Source: Bettongia penicillata ogilbyi (taxonomy: Eukaryota > Chordata > Mammalia > Diprotodontia > Potoroidae). From it: a stretch of DNA of 64,000 nt. The notes under the pieces are model-generated. The model had not been told where the DNA came from. It was given only the letters and a program-made list of their open reading frames with translations, and did no database searches. This document shows, one piece after another, positions 1 to 10,375 of the stretch. Made by a program: the position numbers and the translations under genes. Location of the stretch: the NCBI GenBank assembly GCA_023548195.1, contig JAJHZJ010000416.1:558001-622000 (forward strand), written 5' to 3'. Numbering within the stretch: position 1 is the stretch's first letter; the number at the start of each line of letters is the position of its first letter.

Positions 1-95
1 GAGGGATAAATGCTCTTATTATCTGCATTTTACAAATGAGGAAACTGAGACTCAGACGGTAAATAACTATTGTCACACAGCAAACAAAAAACATA
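1..95 (-). mobile_element. MIR-type SINE fragment
   Basis: The stretch reads as the reverse complement of a MIR core: ACAAATGAGGAAACTGAGAC, then a degraded 'cacacagc' box. It is cut by the window edge. MIR elements are ancient tRNA-derived SINEs mobilised by L2. No function is implied. Confidence 0.6.
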
Positions 96-284
96 GTCAT
101 TAACATGATAGTTTTTAGTTTATATAAAGAAAAGAATATATGTTCAGAAAAAGAATGGGAATAATTACAAACAAGTCAAAAGGTTTTTTGAAAAGTCCCA
201 CATCACTGAAGCTTCAGGTGAACATTCCTCTTAAACTTTGATATCACTTATATTCTGTACTACTCTATTGGGAGGAAGTCTGAC

Positions 285-905
285 TTAGACTGGGCATGGT
301 AGGTTTGTAATCAGAAGACCTAGACAGCTTCTAGCCATCTTACTTACTAGCTGTGAGCTTTCTTACTCTATAAAATAAACTGTTGGAAAAATCTGGAAAG
401 ACTTGCATGGGATGATGCAAAGTAAAATGTACCATGTACAAAGTTACAGCGGTGTTGTGAGATGATCAGCGGTGAATGAATTAGCTATTCTCAGTAGTAC
501 AATGATCCAAGACAACTCTGAAGAACTTACGATAAAAAATGCTATCCATCACCAGAGAAAAAATTGATCGTCTCTGAATACAGATTGAAGCATACTTTTT
601 TTAAACTTTATTTTTCTTAAGTTTTTTGTTTTTTGTGTGTGTGGCTATGTTTTCTTTCACCACATAGACCACCATGGATATGTTTTGCACGACTACACAT
701 GTATAACCTATATCAAATTGCTTGTCTTCTCAATGAGGAGGGGTGTGGAAGGAGGAAGGGAGAGAATTTGGAAATCAAAGATTTTTTTTTTAATGTCAAA
801 AATTGCTTTTACATGTAACTGGGGAAAAATACAATACTAAATTTAAAAAAAATAAACTGTTGGACTATGTGACTTCTAAGATCCATTATCACTATGACCT
901 GTGTG
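285..905 (+). mobile_element. Old SINE interrupted by an L1 3' end
   Basis: The left part (about 285-387) has a degraded SINE head with 'cagaagacct' and 'actagctgtgagc', then 'ctataaaataaactgttgga'. The text resumes after 864 with 'ctatgtgacttctaagatcc', as expected for the 'gttggactagatgacctctaag' tail of MIR-like SINEs. The L1 fragment at 388-848 splits it. The family assignment is approximate. Confidence 0.5.
388..848 (+). mobile_element. LINE-1 3'-end fragment with perfect TSD
   Basis: This 5'-truncated L1 covers the last part of ORF2 and the 3' UTR: 'ctggaaagacttgcatg', 'aatgatccaagacaactct', 'gaatacagattgaagcata', then an A-rich tail. It is flanked by a perfect 16-bp direct repeat AAAATAAACTGTTGGA at 372-387 and 849-864. 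That is the hallmark of target-primed reverse transcription. It landed inside an older SINE. The same 3' end recurs near 12.2, 47.9, 53.2, 56.1 and 57.3 kb. Confidence 0.85.
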
Positions 906-1799
906 CCTCTTAGACGGTTATTTCTTTTAATTTTTTAAAATTAGTAACTGTCAACAAAAACAGTCCTGTAAGTGAGGCACAAAATCTTAGCTATAATGAA
1001 TCAGAACCAAAATGAATTAATAAGCAACAAATAAAACGATTTTGTCGTTTTCTGTTCTAACTTTGCTCCAACACCTGTTTTCCTTACTAATATACATGCA
1101 TGTATACATTCATGCATATGTATATATCTAATCAATCCTTGCGTGTTACCAGATATTTTTAGAATAAAAGGTAATATATAAGAAAGAAGGAAGATAAAAA
1201 GGATAACAGTGGAAATATATGTGTACACATATATGTGCATATATTCATACACACACACACATATACAAATAATATATTGTGATGTTTAAAAAGTTCAAGA
1301 GACATAAATGAAAGCTCAGCTCTCAGATTAGACTTGATTGACCTGACTGCTGCTGACCTCTCTTCCTGTCTCAACATTTTCATCATCATCTCAGTTTTTG
1401 GTTCCTTGTTCCATTCTCTATCTGGATGACTTGACTTATTGAATCCCTGTTCCTGCCCCTTGCCATACCCACTACCATCAACTTTCTTTACCCAGGTAGG
1501 GAAGCCCATTGTACTCTACACCAGTTTGGGTGGGGATAAATTCTTTAATTAGATTAACAAAGCCTGAGCAATCTAGAAGGAAATGACATAATCAAAGTTA
1601 CATTTTCCTCCAGCCCCTTCATTAATTGTTAACCAGTCAGAGTTGATTGCCACCCTCAGGAACACCCACTCTTTGAAGTGAACTCAAATTAGTCTTTTGC
1701 ATTCAAAAGTATCACTGACCCACTTAATTGGCAATGTGCTAACATGATTAATAAAATTATTACTTACCCGGAAATTTTCTCTCAAAATTTTTTAAGCAT
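906..1799. other. Unassigned AT-rich stretch with simple repeat
   Basis: No gene is recognisable. A TATG/CA-rich simple repeat lies at about 1205-1275. The remainder has no motif I can assign. Open frames here are short and AT-driven. Confidence 0.5.
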
Positions 1800-1814
1800 C
1801 ACAGTATGTATGTG

Positions 1815-3617
1815 CATGTATGGTGGTTGTTGTCCTTCATCTTCAAAGGATATCAAAATGACATCACCATGATAAAATGAAATTTCAGTGTGTCCTACTG
1901 TGACTGATCAGACCAATATGAGCTTGGAATGCTCTACCACATGTTGGGCACAGATATTCTGGGTGAATATTTGGGGGGATATCCCAAATTTGCGCATCCT
2001 GCGTTTACTATGTGCTGTCTCAATTCTGCTTTGCTCAAAAAGCACAACACCCTTTCTAATGTGGGCATGCCATGCTGAGCAGTCCTGTACCAGTGTCTCT
2101 CATGTTGCACAGTCAAATCCAAAGTTCTTGAGAGAGACCTTGAGAGTGTCCTTGTATCATTTCTTCTGGCCACCTTATGATCACCTGCCCCATGAAAATT
2201 CTCCATAAAATAGTCTTTTTGGCAAGCATACATTTGGCATTCAAACAATGCAGCCAGCCCATTAGAGTTGCTCTCTCTGAAGCATAGTTTGAATACTTGG
2301 AAGTTCAGCTCAAGCAAGGACTTCAGTGTCTGATACCTTATCCTGCCAGGTGATCCTTAGAATCTTCTTAAGACAGTTCAAATGGAAGTGATTTAGTTTC
2401 TTGGCATAGTGCTGGTAGACTGTCCATGTTTCACAGGCATACAACATGAGGTCAGCACAACAGCTCTGTAGACCTTCAGTTTGGTAGTCACTCTAATACA
2501 TCTTCTCTCCCAAACTTTTCTTCAGAGCCTCCCAAACACTGAGCTAGGTCTGGCAATGCATACATCAACCTTGTTGTCATCCCTGGAAAGTACCCTACCA
2601 AAGTAAGTGAACTTATCCACAGCATTCAAAACTTCTCCATTTGTTCTAACTGATGGTTCCACATATGGATGGTGTGGTGGTGGCTGATGGAGCACCTGTG
2701 TTTTCTTGGTGTTAATTATTAGACCAAAATTAGCACAGGCAGCCGAAAATTGATCCATACATTGTTGCATCTCAGCTTTAGAGGCTGCACTGAGTGCACA
2801 ATCATCTGCAAACAGAAAATCATGCACCAACATTCTCTCCACTTTGGTCCTGGCTTGTAGCCTTTCCAAATTGAAGAACTTACCATCAGTATGATAGTTG
2901 ACCTTGATGCCGTGTTCATCCTCATTGAAAACATTTGTCAACATGGCTGAAAATATCATGCTAAAAAGCATGGGAGCAAGCACACAGCCCTATTTCACTT
3001 CATTGGTGACTGGGAAGGCATGAGAGCATTGTCCATTATCCAGAATCCAGGCAAACATGCCATCATGAAATTGATGTACAATGTTGATGAACTTCTCTGG
3101 GCAACCAAATTTTGACATAATTTTCCATAAGCCCTCACAACTAATAATGTCAAAGGCCTTGGTCAGATCTACAAACATTGTGTACAAACCTCTCTGTTCT
3201 GCTCCTGGTATTTCTCCTGGAGTTCTTGGGCAGCAAACACCATATTGGTTGTTCCTCAGCCCTTTCTGAAGCCACACTGACTCTTAGGTATAGGACCATC
3301 TTCCAGGTAAAGGATCAGCCTGTTAAGGAGGAGTCTAGCAAGAATTTTGCCAGCAATGACTAAGAGAGATCCCCCTGTGACTGTCGCAGGACAATATATT
3401 CCCTTTACCTTTATAGAGATGGACATTGGAGGCATTCTTGAACTCCTGGGGAATAACCTTTTATTGCCACATAACTTGGAAAATTTCAGTCAGCTTTTGT
3501 ATAAACAATGATCTTCCTACCGTGTAAATCTCAGCTGAAATAGAATCAGCACCAGGTGCTTTGACACATGAAAGGAGCCTAATGGCCCTCAAAACCTCTT
3601 CTTCAATTAATGTCAAC
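1815..3617 (-). pseudogene. RTE-type LINE reverse transcriptase relic (main segment)
   Basis: Read on the minus strand, this encodes most of a non-LTR reverse transcriptase. In order it shows an N-terminal RT segment with APGADSISAEIY (about 3570), 'ILARLLLNRLILYLEDG' (about 3330), motif A as FVDLTKAFD (about 3165), 'GCPEKFINIVHQFHDGM' (about 3080), and motif C as FLFADDCAL (about 2815). The 'AACANFGLIINTKKTQVLHQ' block (about 2720) and a basic C-terminal region (about 1950-2300) follow. Several frameshifts and stops break the frame, so it is dead. The endonuclease domain is missing. The 3' end near 1815-1860 carries the 'gaaggacaacaaccacc' tail also seen in SINEs of this window. I assign it to an RTE-like clade from remembered family motifs. 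The upstream coding segment lies inverted at 3618-4224. Confidence 0.8.
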
Positions 3618-4224
3618 AAATTAGAGCTCTTCTCTGAACAGTTAGTTGCTAACTTGGAGGGAAAGGTGAGCCAACACACAGTTGGCAGAAATGGAGCAGA
3701 AAAGGAGTGGGCAGTTTTCAGAGACTCGGTGTACAGCACTGCATTTGCTCATCTGGGTCAGAACACTCACAAACACCAAGACTGGTTTGATGAAAATGAT
3801 GAGGAAATCCAGAAGTTGATAAATGAAAAACGAGAACTCCACAGGATTTACCTGCAGGATAGTTCATCCACCTCTAGGAAGGCAGCATTTAATTCCATCA
3901 AAAGCAAAGTACAAGCAAAGCTTAGAGAGATGCAGGATTCCTGGTTCAGTAAGAAGGCAGATCAAATTCAGTTTTATACAAATAGTCACAATCCAAAGCA
4001 TTTTTATGATTCCCTGAAAGCTATTTATTGATCAAAAACCTATGGTGAATCATAACTATTCAGTGCTGATGGAGCCACATTGATTAGTGATAAGGACATG
4101 ATCTTACAGAGATGGGCCGAACACTTCCATAGTGTTCTTAACAGACCATTATCAATCAGTGCTGAGGTCATTGACCATTTACCTCAGGTTGAAGTCAATC
4201 CCTCCTTAGCTCAACTTCTAACTG
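3618..4224 (+). pseudogene. Inverted 5' segment of the same RTE-type LINE
   Basis: On the plus strand this encodes the linker before the RT domain: 'EWAVFRDSVYSTAFAHLG', 'DWFDENDEEIQKLINEKREL', 'LREMQDSWFSKKADQIQ', 'FYDSLKAIY'. After a stop at 4029 it continues as 'LQRWAEHFHSVLNRPLS' and ends near 'NPSLAQLLT'. In the intact family this segment directly precedes the RT start found in opposite orientation at about 3617. The two halves therefore meet head to head. That is the 5' inversion expected from twin priming. The open frame of about 156 codons reflects modest decay, not function. Confidence 0.75.
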
Positions 4225-4310
4225 ATGTGTATGTATAGTATAAGTCTAATATAGCATATATACATGCACACATGCATGGGTCCCATATCAGATTTATATT
4301 GCATGGTATT

Positions 4311-4413
4311 CAGGGATGGGGAACCTGCAGCTTTGAGGACATATGAGACTCTCTAGATCCTCAAGTGCTGTCCTTTGAATCCAAACTTCACCCAACAAAT
4401 CCCCTTATTCTAG
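4311..4413 (+). mobile_element. hAT-like MITE, one end only
   Basis: It starts with CAGGGATGGGGAACCTGCAG, close to the terminal repeat CAGGGGTGGGGAACCT of the fuller copies at 23908, 28456 and 42066. It continues 'cctcaagtgctgtcctttga' and 'aacttcacccaacaaatccc'. The right terminal repeat is absent. Non-autonomous, with no coding capacity. Confidence 0.65.
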
Positions 4414-4665
4414 ATACTCACATATGTCTAGGGAAGAACTTAGACACAAACTTTAGGCAAATTTTCCCTGAGGTACCAGGATAAGGAGTATAACAAACCA
4501 AAAAGTCTGATAAAAAGAAACCTAACTTTTCTTATTGAAGACCAGGCTCCCCAAGGACTAAATCTGGTCAATCCAGTTTAGTAAAAAAATGAAAAATGGC
4601 TTTATCTTAGCCACTTGCACTCAACAACAGTGTATGTGTCCTTATATATACATATATGTGTGCAT
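4414..4665. other. Unassigned stretch with TATG-rich simple repeat
   Basis: The first part has no motif I can assign. From about 4635 a TATA/TGTG-rich run abuts the Tigger1-like element. Confidence 0.4.
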
Positions 4666-5544
4666 ATGTGTGTATACCTTTTTTTTCACTTTGCTTTGTT
4701 GTGTTTGGCAGATACCGTGGTTGGGTTTTTTGTTTGTTTTTTTTTACAAAATGAAGGTTTGTGGCCACTCTGCGTCCAACAAGTCTATTGGTGCCATTTT
4801 TCAAACAGCATGTGTTTACATCATGTCTCTGTGTCACATTTTAGTAATTCTTGAAGTATTTCAAACTTTTTCATTATTATTATATCTATCATGGTGATCT
4901 GTGACAAGTCATCTTTGATTTTAATAGTGTAATTGCTTTGGGGCGCCAAGAACCTCAAGCATATAAGACTGCAAACAATCAATAAACATTGTGCATATCC
5001 TGACTGCTTTACTGACCAGCCATTCTGTCTCTCTCCCTTTCCTTGGGCCTCTCTATTCTCTGAAACACAACAGTACTGAAGACTATTACATAAACTTAGT
5101 TGATAAAGCAGCATCAGGGTTTGAGTATATTGACTCCAATTTTGAAAGTTCTACTGTAGGTAGAATGCTATCGAACAGCTCCAGAGAAATGTTTCATGAA
5201 AGGAAGACTCAATTGATGGGGAAAATTTCATTGTTTTGTAAGAAATTGCTACAGCTGCCCCAGCCTTCAACAAATACTACCTTGATCAGTCAATGACCAT
5301 CAACGTTGAAGCAAGACCCACCAGCAAATCAATTATAACCCCCTGAAGGCTCAAGTGATGGTTAGAATTTTTTTGTTTTAGCAAGAAAGTATTTTTTTCA
5401 GACATAATATTATTGCACACTTAATAGACTACAGTATAGTGTAAACATAACTTTTAAATGAACTGGAAAACCAAAAAATTCATGTGTCTCACTTATTGCT
5501 GTAGTCTGGAATGGAACCTGCAATGTCTCAGAGCTATACCTGTA
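4666..5544 (+). mobile_element. Tigger1-like DNA transposon, internally deleted
   Basis: The left end reads 'tatacctttttt...gcagatacc' and the right end 'gagctatacctgta', matching the inverted termini of Tigger1 (pogo/mariner-type, TA target). Internal landmarks of that family are present in order. They are 'acaaaatgaaggtttgtggc' (about 4747), 'ttggggcgccaagaacc' (about 4938), 'ttagttgataaagcagc' (about 5096), 'cagccttcaacaaatac' (about 5262) and 'tagactacagtatagtgta' (about 5424). The full element is about 2.4 kb, while this copy is about 0.88 kb. The transposase gene has been removed by a deletion with its junction near 5085-5092. Orientation is given relative to the remembered consensus. 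Confidence 0.75.
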
Positions 5545-5640
5545 TACACGTATATACATAGACTTGTAGGTATAGTTGTGTATATGTATGTAAATGTACA
5601 TATATGTAAACATACAAATATATGGAGCAAACTCACAGGG
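5545..5640. repeat. TATG/TA-rich simple repeat
   Basis: Alternating purine-pyrimidine runs of 'tatacatatatg' type directly abut the right end of the Tigger1-like element. Confidence 0.7.
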
Positions 5641-5644
5641 CTCT

Positions 5645-5880
5645 CAAGATCCAACTGTCAGATTGAAGACCTGAATTCACATTCCAGCTCAGACACTTAC
5701 TAGTTATGTCACTTTCAATAAATCACTTAACCTTTGTTTTCCTCAGTTTCCTCATCGGTAAAATGAGCTAGAGAAGGAAATGGCAAGCCATTCCAGTATC
5801 TTTGCCAAAAAAAAAACCCAAAAACCCCAAATGAGGTCATAAAGAGGTGGACATGACTAAAGAACAGTGACAAGAAGTTG
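5645..5880 (+). mobile_element. tRNA-derived SINE with RTE/BovB-like tail
   Basis: The SINE body includes 'cagacacttactagttatgt' and 'cctcagtttcctcatcggta'. It is followed by the tail 'agaaggaaatggcaagcc', 'ccagtatctttgccaa' and 'gtggacatgactaaag'. The tail resembles BovB/RTE 3' ends, which suggests mobilisation by an RTE LINE. Confidence 0.75.
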
Positions 5881-6020
5881 TTTCCTCCTCTGTAAAATGT
5901 GGATAATAATAGCACCTACCTCTGTGTTGGTGTGAGGTTCAAATGAGATAGTAATTGTAATGCTCTTATCACAGTAGTAAGCTCTCTACAAATGCCACCT
6001 ATAATAATGATTATTATTTA
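5881..6020 (+). mobile_element. MIR/THER-type SINE tail
   Basis: The stretch reads 'cctctgtaaaatgtggataa', 'tagcacctacctctgtg' and 'aatgctcttatcacagtag', the 3' half of a MIR/THER SINE with an L2-like end. It abuts the preceding SINE. Confidence 0.6.
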
Positions 6021-6164
6021 TAGCATAGGCATTTTTACATCAGAAATCAACAATGCTACAAATTAGAGATTGATTTTTTTTTTTGTCTAGACTTAAGAGA
6101 GTGATGGAGGAAATGTTGACAACGTAGATAAAACTTGAAAGCATCCATCAGCACTCCTCTGTAT

Positions 6165-6240
6165 ACACATACACATGCATATGTGCAGATATAAGCACGC
6201 ACACACGCACGCATGTGTGTGTGTGTGTGTGTTTGTGTAT
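6165..6240. repeat. CA/TG microsatellite
   Basis: An interrupted (CA)n is followed by (TG)n, including a pure TG run at about 6214-6232. Confidence 0.85.
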
Positions 6241-6254
6241 AAAATAGGATCATT

Positions 6255-6415
6255 GATTTAGAGATAGAAGGGAGCTTAGAGATCATCTGATCTGGCTCCT
6301 TGATTTTAGAGCTGAAGAAAATGAAGACTGGAAATTAAGTGACTTTTCAAAGGTCATAAGGATGGAAAGTAAGCAGGTTCTCGGATTCTAATTGCAGCAT
6401 TCATTCCAACTACCA
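6255..6415 (+). mobile_element. MIR-like fragment
   Basis: The text 'gatagaagggagcttagaga', 'agctgaagaaaatgaagac' and 'agtgacttttcaaaggtcat' is a degraded MIR-class core with a 'tagaagggac' head. Highly diverged. Confidence 0.5.
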
Positions 6416-6439
6416 TGTAGTTACTATGTATTCAGTTCA

Positions 6440-6700
6440 GAAATTGCCTGATTCCACTCGGCATCTAGTTATATAGGTTGTTCCATATTTCCTTGTATGC
6501 TTTATATTTATCATTTCCAAGGGTAATATAATATTCCATTCTATTAATATACTATTAGAATTTATTCAGCTGTTCTTTAAGTGTTTGACACAGGCTGTTT
6601 CTGAATTTTTGCTATTACAAATAAAATAGCTATGATTATTTTTGTATAAATCAATTTTAATGAGTTTTTCTTTGTGATGGTGTTTTAGCCATGGGGATAG
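6440..6700 (-). mobile_element. LINE-1 ORF2 3' fragment (antisense)
   Basis: The plus strand reads 'aggttgttccatatttcctt', 'gtaatataatattccattc' and 'aatttattcagctgttctt', the reverse complement of the marsupial L1 ORF2 C-terminus region ('gaatggctgaac', 'gatggaatac'). Strongly diverged. Confidence 0.6.
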
Positions 6701-7124
6701 AGAAAATAAAAGAAAACAAGCATTTATTAAGTGTCTGTTGTGTGCCATTTATCATGCTAAGCACCTTACATATATTATCCCACTTGAAGAATAGAATTAA
6801 GGAATGCCATTTTATGGCTTTTATTGGATATTGGCATTTTGATATATTACTCTGCACAATGTCACTACCAGTCTGCATATCTACCTACAATGTATGAGAG
6901 CGCGTGTTCATGTGATTATTTCTCTTTTCACATAAATACAACTTATTATTTTACCTAGATTGTAAATTCCTTTGAAAGCAAAGAATGGGTCTTATAAATC
7001 TTTCAACCCCAGAAGCATATATTACAATGCTTTTGCCTATAGTGTGTATAGTATTTGTTAACTAAATAGAAATACTAGATTGCAAGTTGAAGATACAAAG
7101 TGACCCAGAATAACGCTGTGATCG
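6700..7124. other. Ancient repeat remnant and unassigned DNA
   Basis: At 6712-6790 'caagcatttattaagtgtct' and 'gtgtgccatttatcatgcta' match the head of an ancient mammalian repeat that recurs near 18.9, 23.4, 29.9 and 60.6 kb. I see nothing assignable in the rest. Confidence 0.4.
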
Positions 7125-7372
7125 TAGCAATTGTGGCACTGTGGATAAAGTGCTAGGCCTGGAGTCAGGAAGAATCATCTTCCTGAGTTCAAATGTGGCC
7201 TCAGACATTTACTAGATGTCTGACTCTGGGCAAGTCACTTAATCCTGTTTGCCTCAGTTTCCTCATCTGTCAAAGTAGTTAAAGTAGGACATGGCAGACC
7301 ATTCCAGTATCTTTACCAAGAAAATCCCCAAAGGGGTCATGAAGAGTCTGAAACGACCGAACAACAACAAAC
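7125..7372 (+). mobile_element. Full-length SINE with RTE/BovB-like tail
   Basis: The head 'cactgtggataaagtgctag' and 'cctggagtcaggaagaatca' is followed by 'actctgggcaagtcactta', 'cctcagtttcctcatctgtc', and a tail ending 'gaaacgaccgaacaacaaca'. Head, core and tail are all present, so this is one of the more complete copies. Confidence 0.85.
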
Positions 7373-7391
7373 GTAGAAATTGTTAGAGACA

Positions 7392-7600
7392 GAAGACAAC
7401 TGGTGGTGCAGTAGATAGAGCACTGGTTCAAATCCAGCCTCAGACATTATCTGTGTGAACTTGAAGTCACTTAACCTCTGTTTGCCTCAGTTTCCTCAAT
7501 GTAAAATGAGGATGATAATAGCACCTACCTCCAGGATTATTGTGAGGATAAAATTTGTTTTAAAAAGAAGGTTTAGCATAGTGTCATATGCATCCTTGTT
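7392..7600 (+). mobile_element. SINE with MIR/THER-type tail
   Basis: The head is 'ctggtggtgcagtagataga', then 'ttcaaatccagcctcagaca', 'cctcagtttcctcaatgtaa' and 'tagcacctacctccaggat'. This tail differs from the RTE-tailed copy just upstream, so two SINE classes lie side by side. Confidence 0.75.
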
Positions 7601-7839
7601 CCCTTATCCTTTTCTTTCTGAAGAAGGTGAGATTTCAAGCTAGATCTAAGGGAAGTTAGAATAGTCTATACAGAAATTCCAAGTAATATTACTAATAAAT
7701 ATTAAGCATTTTGGCTAGTTTGATGGTATGACTTAGTGGAAAAAAACACCAGGCAGGGAGGATCTGGATTCAAACTCTAGCTAATGAATATGAAAAGACT
7801 TGGCCCTACAGAGAAACAGAGGACAAATGAGAATAGTAC

Positions 7840-8065
7840 AGTCTTAAATAGATGCATATGAATAAATATGCCTATATATGAGTATGATTATAGTTAAGTG
7901 TATACATCTCTCTATATATATGTATGTGTGTGTATGTATCCGTATGTGAGTATATGTATGTGTATATATGTATATATAGATGTTTGTGTGTATGTAAATA
8001 TATGTGTAGATATGTCTATATGTGTGTATACACATACACACATACGTACATACATGTGCTTAATT
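7840..8065. repeat. TATG/TGTA-rich microsatellite block
   Basis: About 220 bp of alternating TATG, TGTG and CATA units. The open frames in both directions here are low-complexity artefacts. Confidence 0.9.
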
Positions 8066-8374
8066 ATAACTTTCTTGAGGGGAGGAGGAAGGAAAGGGGA
8101 AAAAGAACAAAGTAAAAAGTGCACAGTACAGAACAAAAGACAACTTAGAAGGAAGCAAAGAAAAGCTGGACAGCTCTCAAAACAATACACAGTATTTACT
8201 ATATAGACTTTCTTGAAATGGAAATTTATTGCTATATATTTTGAATCCTTTCTTACATTCTACTGTGCAGTTGGCAATGCTTTTGTTCTTATTTTGTATT
8301 TAAGTTTTAACATTTAAGTTTACAATATGTTTCTTTTTCCTTTCTTATTGTGCATTTTTTTAAAAGATTAAATA
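8066..8374. other. Unassigned stretch
   Basis: Purine-rich DNA (about 8075-8180) then AT-rich DNA. I see no gene, RNA or recognisable repeat. Confidence 0.4.
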
Positions 8375-8580
8375 AAACAAAAGCCAATTCTAGCTAAGGA
8401 GCTGTGTGAATTTAAGCAAGGCATCTAAGTTCTCTGAGCCTCAACTTCCTCATCTGCAGAATGAGAAAGTCAGACTAAATGATCTTTTAAGATCCTTTTC
8501 AGCTCAGAAATTCTTTAATTCTACAAGCAATGCTTTGTGCATAGCTGATGCTTAATAAATATTTATCAAGAGAAGCATTG
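8375..8580 (+). mobile_element. MIR-like SINE
   Basis: Core 'agcctcaacttcctcatctg' and 'cagactaaatgatcttttaa', ending 'gcttaataaatatttatc'. Head degraded. Confidence 0.6.
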
Positions 8581-8834
8581 TCTCATTGAAAGATCCAGAT
8601 GATCAAAAATGTGCTGTTTTCCCCCATTCAAAGCACTCTGCCTGCTTAAAGTCATTTAGATTATAGATAGAAAATAGTAGTAAACTTATTTCGTTATATT
8701 ATGCTCTTTTTGTACATATTCCTGAGACAACCCTTCTCCTTAACCAAGGCCAACTCTTCTACATATAGTCTTCATTCCACACCCTCTTGTCTTCTCTACC
8801 AATTTGCCTCCTCAGTGGCCTCACTCAAAGTGAG

Positions 8835-9055
8835 AATTCAGAAAGACCTTAGCTTAAAAAGGCCAAGGTCTCCCACTGCATCCTGGGCCATCTCCAGTCG
8901 TCCTGATCTATATTTGGCCAGATCCAGATGGCTCTGGAAGAGAAAGTGAGGCTGGTGTCTTTACACAGGTCTCCCTTGCTCAAATCCAATTCATTTGCAA
9001 GTCATGTCATCATCTTCCTGATGTCATGGTCCTTTTCAAAAATGAAGGACAAACC
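8835..9055 (+). mobile_element. RTE-tailed SINE body (sense)
   Basis: The text 'cccactgcatcctgggccat', 'ctccagtcgtcctgatctat', 'gatggctctggaagagaaag', 'caagtcatgtcatcatctt' and 'aatgaaggacaaaccac' matches, in reverse complement, the copies at 52475 and 57835. Its end corresponds to the 3' end of the RTE LINE at 1815. It interrupts the L2 that flanks it. Confidence 0.75.
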
Positions 9056-9478
9056 ACACTCCTCAACACTTCTCCTTCCCCCAATATATTATCCACAGAT
9101 TCCTTTCCTTCTTCCTATAAACATGCCCAAGTTGCTCTCATCTTTAAAAAACTCTCACTAGATTCTTTTATCTCTACTAGCTAACCTCTTTTTCTCATCT
9201 TTCATAAATGAACTCCTTGAGAAAACATGTATACTTAGTGTCTCTTCCTCCTCCCCTCTCCTTTTCTTTTTAACTTTGCAATCTCACTGCAGACCTCATG
9301 ACTCAACTAAAATTGCTCTCTCCAAAGTCATCAGTGATCTCTTAGTTGCCCAAGTTAACTGCCTTTTCTCAAGCATTCTTGATTTCTCTGTGGCATGGTT
9401 CTGTTGACCACCCTTTCCTTCCTGGATATGCTTTCTTTTCTGTGGCATTTCTTGCTCCTGGTTCTCACTTTATAAATA
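9056..9478 (+). mobile_element. L2 LINE fragment
   Basis: The stretch reads 'cctcatgactcaactaaaat', 'aagtcatcagtgatctct' and 'ttctgttgaccaccctttcc'. The last segment is the L2 RT region encoding a 'VDHPF'-like string. Strand is set by the RT frame. Old and broken. Confidence 0.65.
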
Positions 9479-9479
9479 T

Positions 9480-9690
9480 TAACTCCTTTGATTCTCAAAA
9501 TAACCCTGAAAGGCAGGTGATGTAATCATCCCCATTTTACAGTTGAAATAACCAAGATAGACAGATGTTAAGCAACTTACCCAGGATTACGCAGCTCTTA
9601 AGTGTCTAAGACTAAGACTTCAGGTCTTCATGATTCCAGGTGCATGGTTCATCTACTGCACCAACTAGCCACTTCATGTTACAGATCTTT
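9480..9690 (-). mobile_element. MIR/THER-type SINE (antisense)
   Basis: The plus strand reads 'ctcaaaataaccctgaaagg', 'ccccattttacagttgaaat', 'agcaacttacccaggattac' and 'catctactgcaccaactagc', the complement of a full SINE head and core. Confidence 0.7.
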
Positions 9691-10084
9691 GCCCTCATTA
9701 ACACCAGAAAAATACAACCAAGGGAACATTAACATCTACCTATATGGCTATTCTCATTAATATCTACCAACCTATATGGCTATTATCTGTACAAAATCTT
9801 TATGAGAGCTATTTATACACAAAATGAGAGCATCATTCTCAATGAGACATTTACAATCAAGCTTTCAAAAGTGACATTCAACAACCATCTCAAAATTAAA
9901 TGAAAGATGTAGAGACTATAATATCCCATAGTCCTTTGTTATCATTGGTTAGTGATGAGCCTGCCTCACAGAGGCTCTTTTATATACTCCCATCTATGCA
10001 TCAAAATCCTTAAGGACTTCTTAGGAGATGTAACAACAAAAATCAATTTCAATAAGCATTTATAAAGTCCTTACTAGAAACAAC
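9691..10084. other. Unassigned stretch before an RT relic
   Basis: It contains a short local direct repeat ('ctatatggctatt' at about 9742 and 9772). No gene seen. It may be the upstream part of the element ending at 10375. Confidence 0.35.
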
Positions 10085-10375
10085 TCTACTCACTGACCCT
10101 TAAATAATAAACATTAGATGAGACATAAAGCAAGGAGATGTATGTTCACCGAAAGCATTTGCCACCATGATGGTGGAAATCCAGGGCACAGTCTAGTTTG
10201 AGGAGGATTCCTCTGTGGATGGTAAAGTCCTCCTAATGCTGCTCTTTGTTGATGATATTCTGTTGATTTTATCAAAACTCAAAACATTGCAGAGCTTCCT
10301 GAAGGATCTGTAATCAGTCAAAGGAGTTTGACCTGTCTGTCCACACAAGAAAGGCCAAGTGGATGCCTACAAACA
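10085..10375 (+). pseudogene. Reverse transcriptase relic of another LINE class
   Basis: One plus-strand frame gives 'QGDVCSPKAFATMMVEIQ', a stop, then 'FEEDSSVDGKVLLMLLF' and VDDILLILS, with FVDD in the position of RT motif C. After another break it gives 'HTRKAKWM'. The order QGD-SP, glycine turn, F-[AV]-DD, then a K-[TA]-K string is that of a non-LTR RT palm domain. It differs from the L2, L1 and RTE copies here and looks most like Dong/R4-type RTs, but that clade call is an inference. Too broken to encode protein. Confidence 0.5.

Noticed and set aside
1001..1509. Two overlapping minus-strand open frames of 85 and 116 codons
   Set aside because: They lie over TATG/CA-type simple repeats and AT-rich DNA, with low-complexity translation and no motif.
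1800..4240. Target-site duplication of the RTE LINE from shared 'gtatgtat' strings
   Set aside because: Both flanks are TATG-rich, so the match is not informative.
7844..8206. Cluster of open frames on both strands
   Set aside because: All arise from one TATG/TGTA microsatellite, giving Tyr/Val/Cys/His/Thr-rich artefacts.
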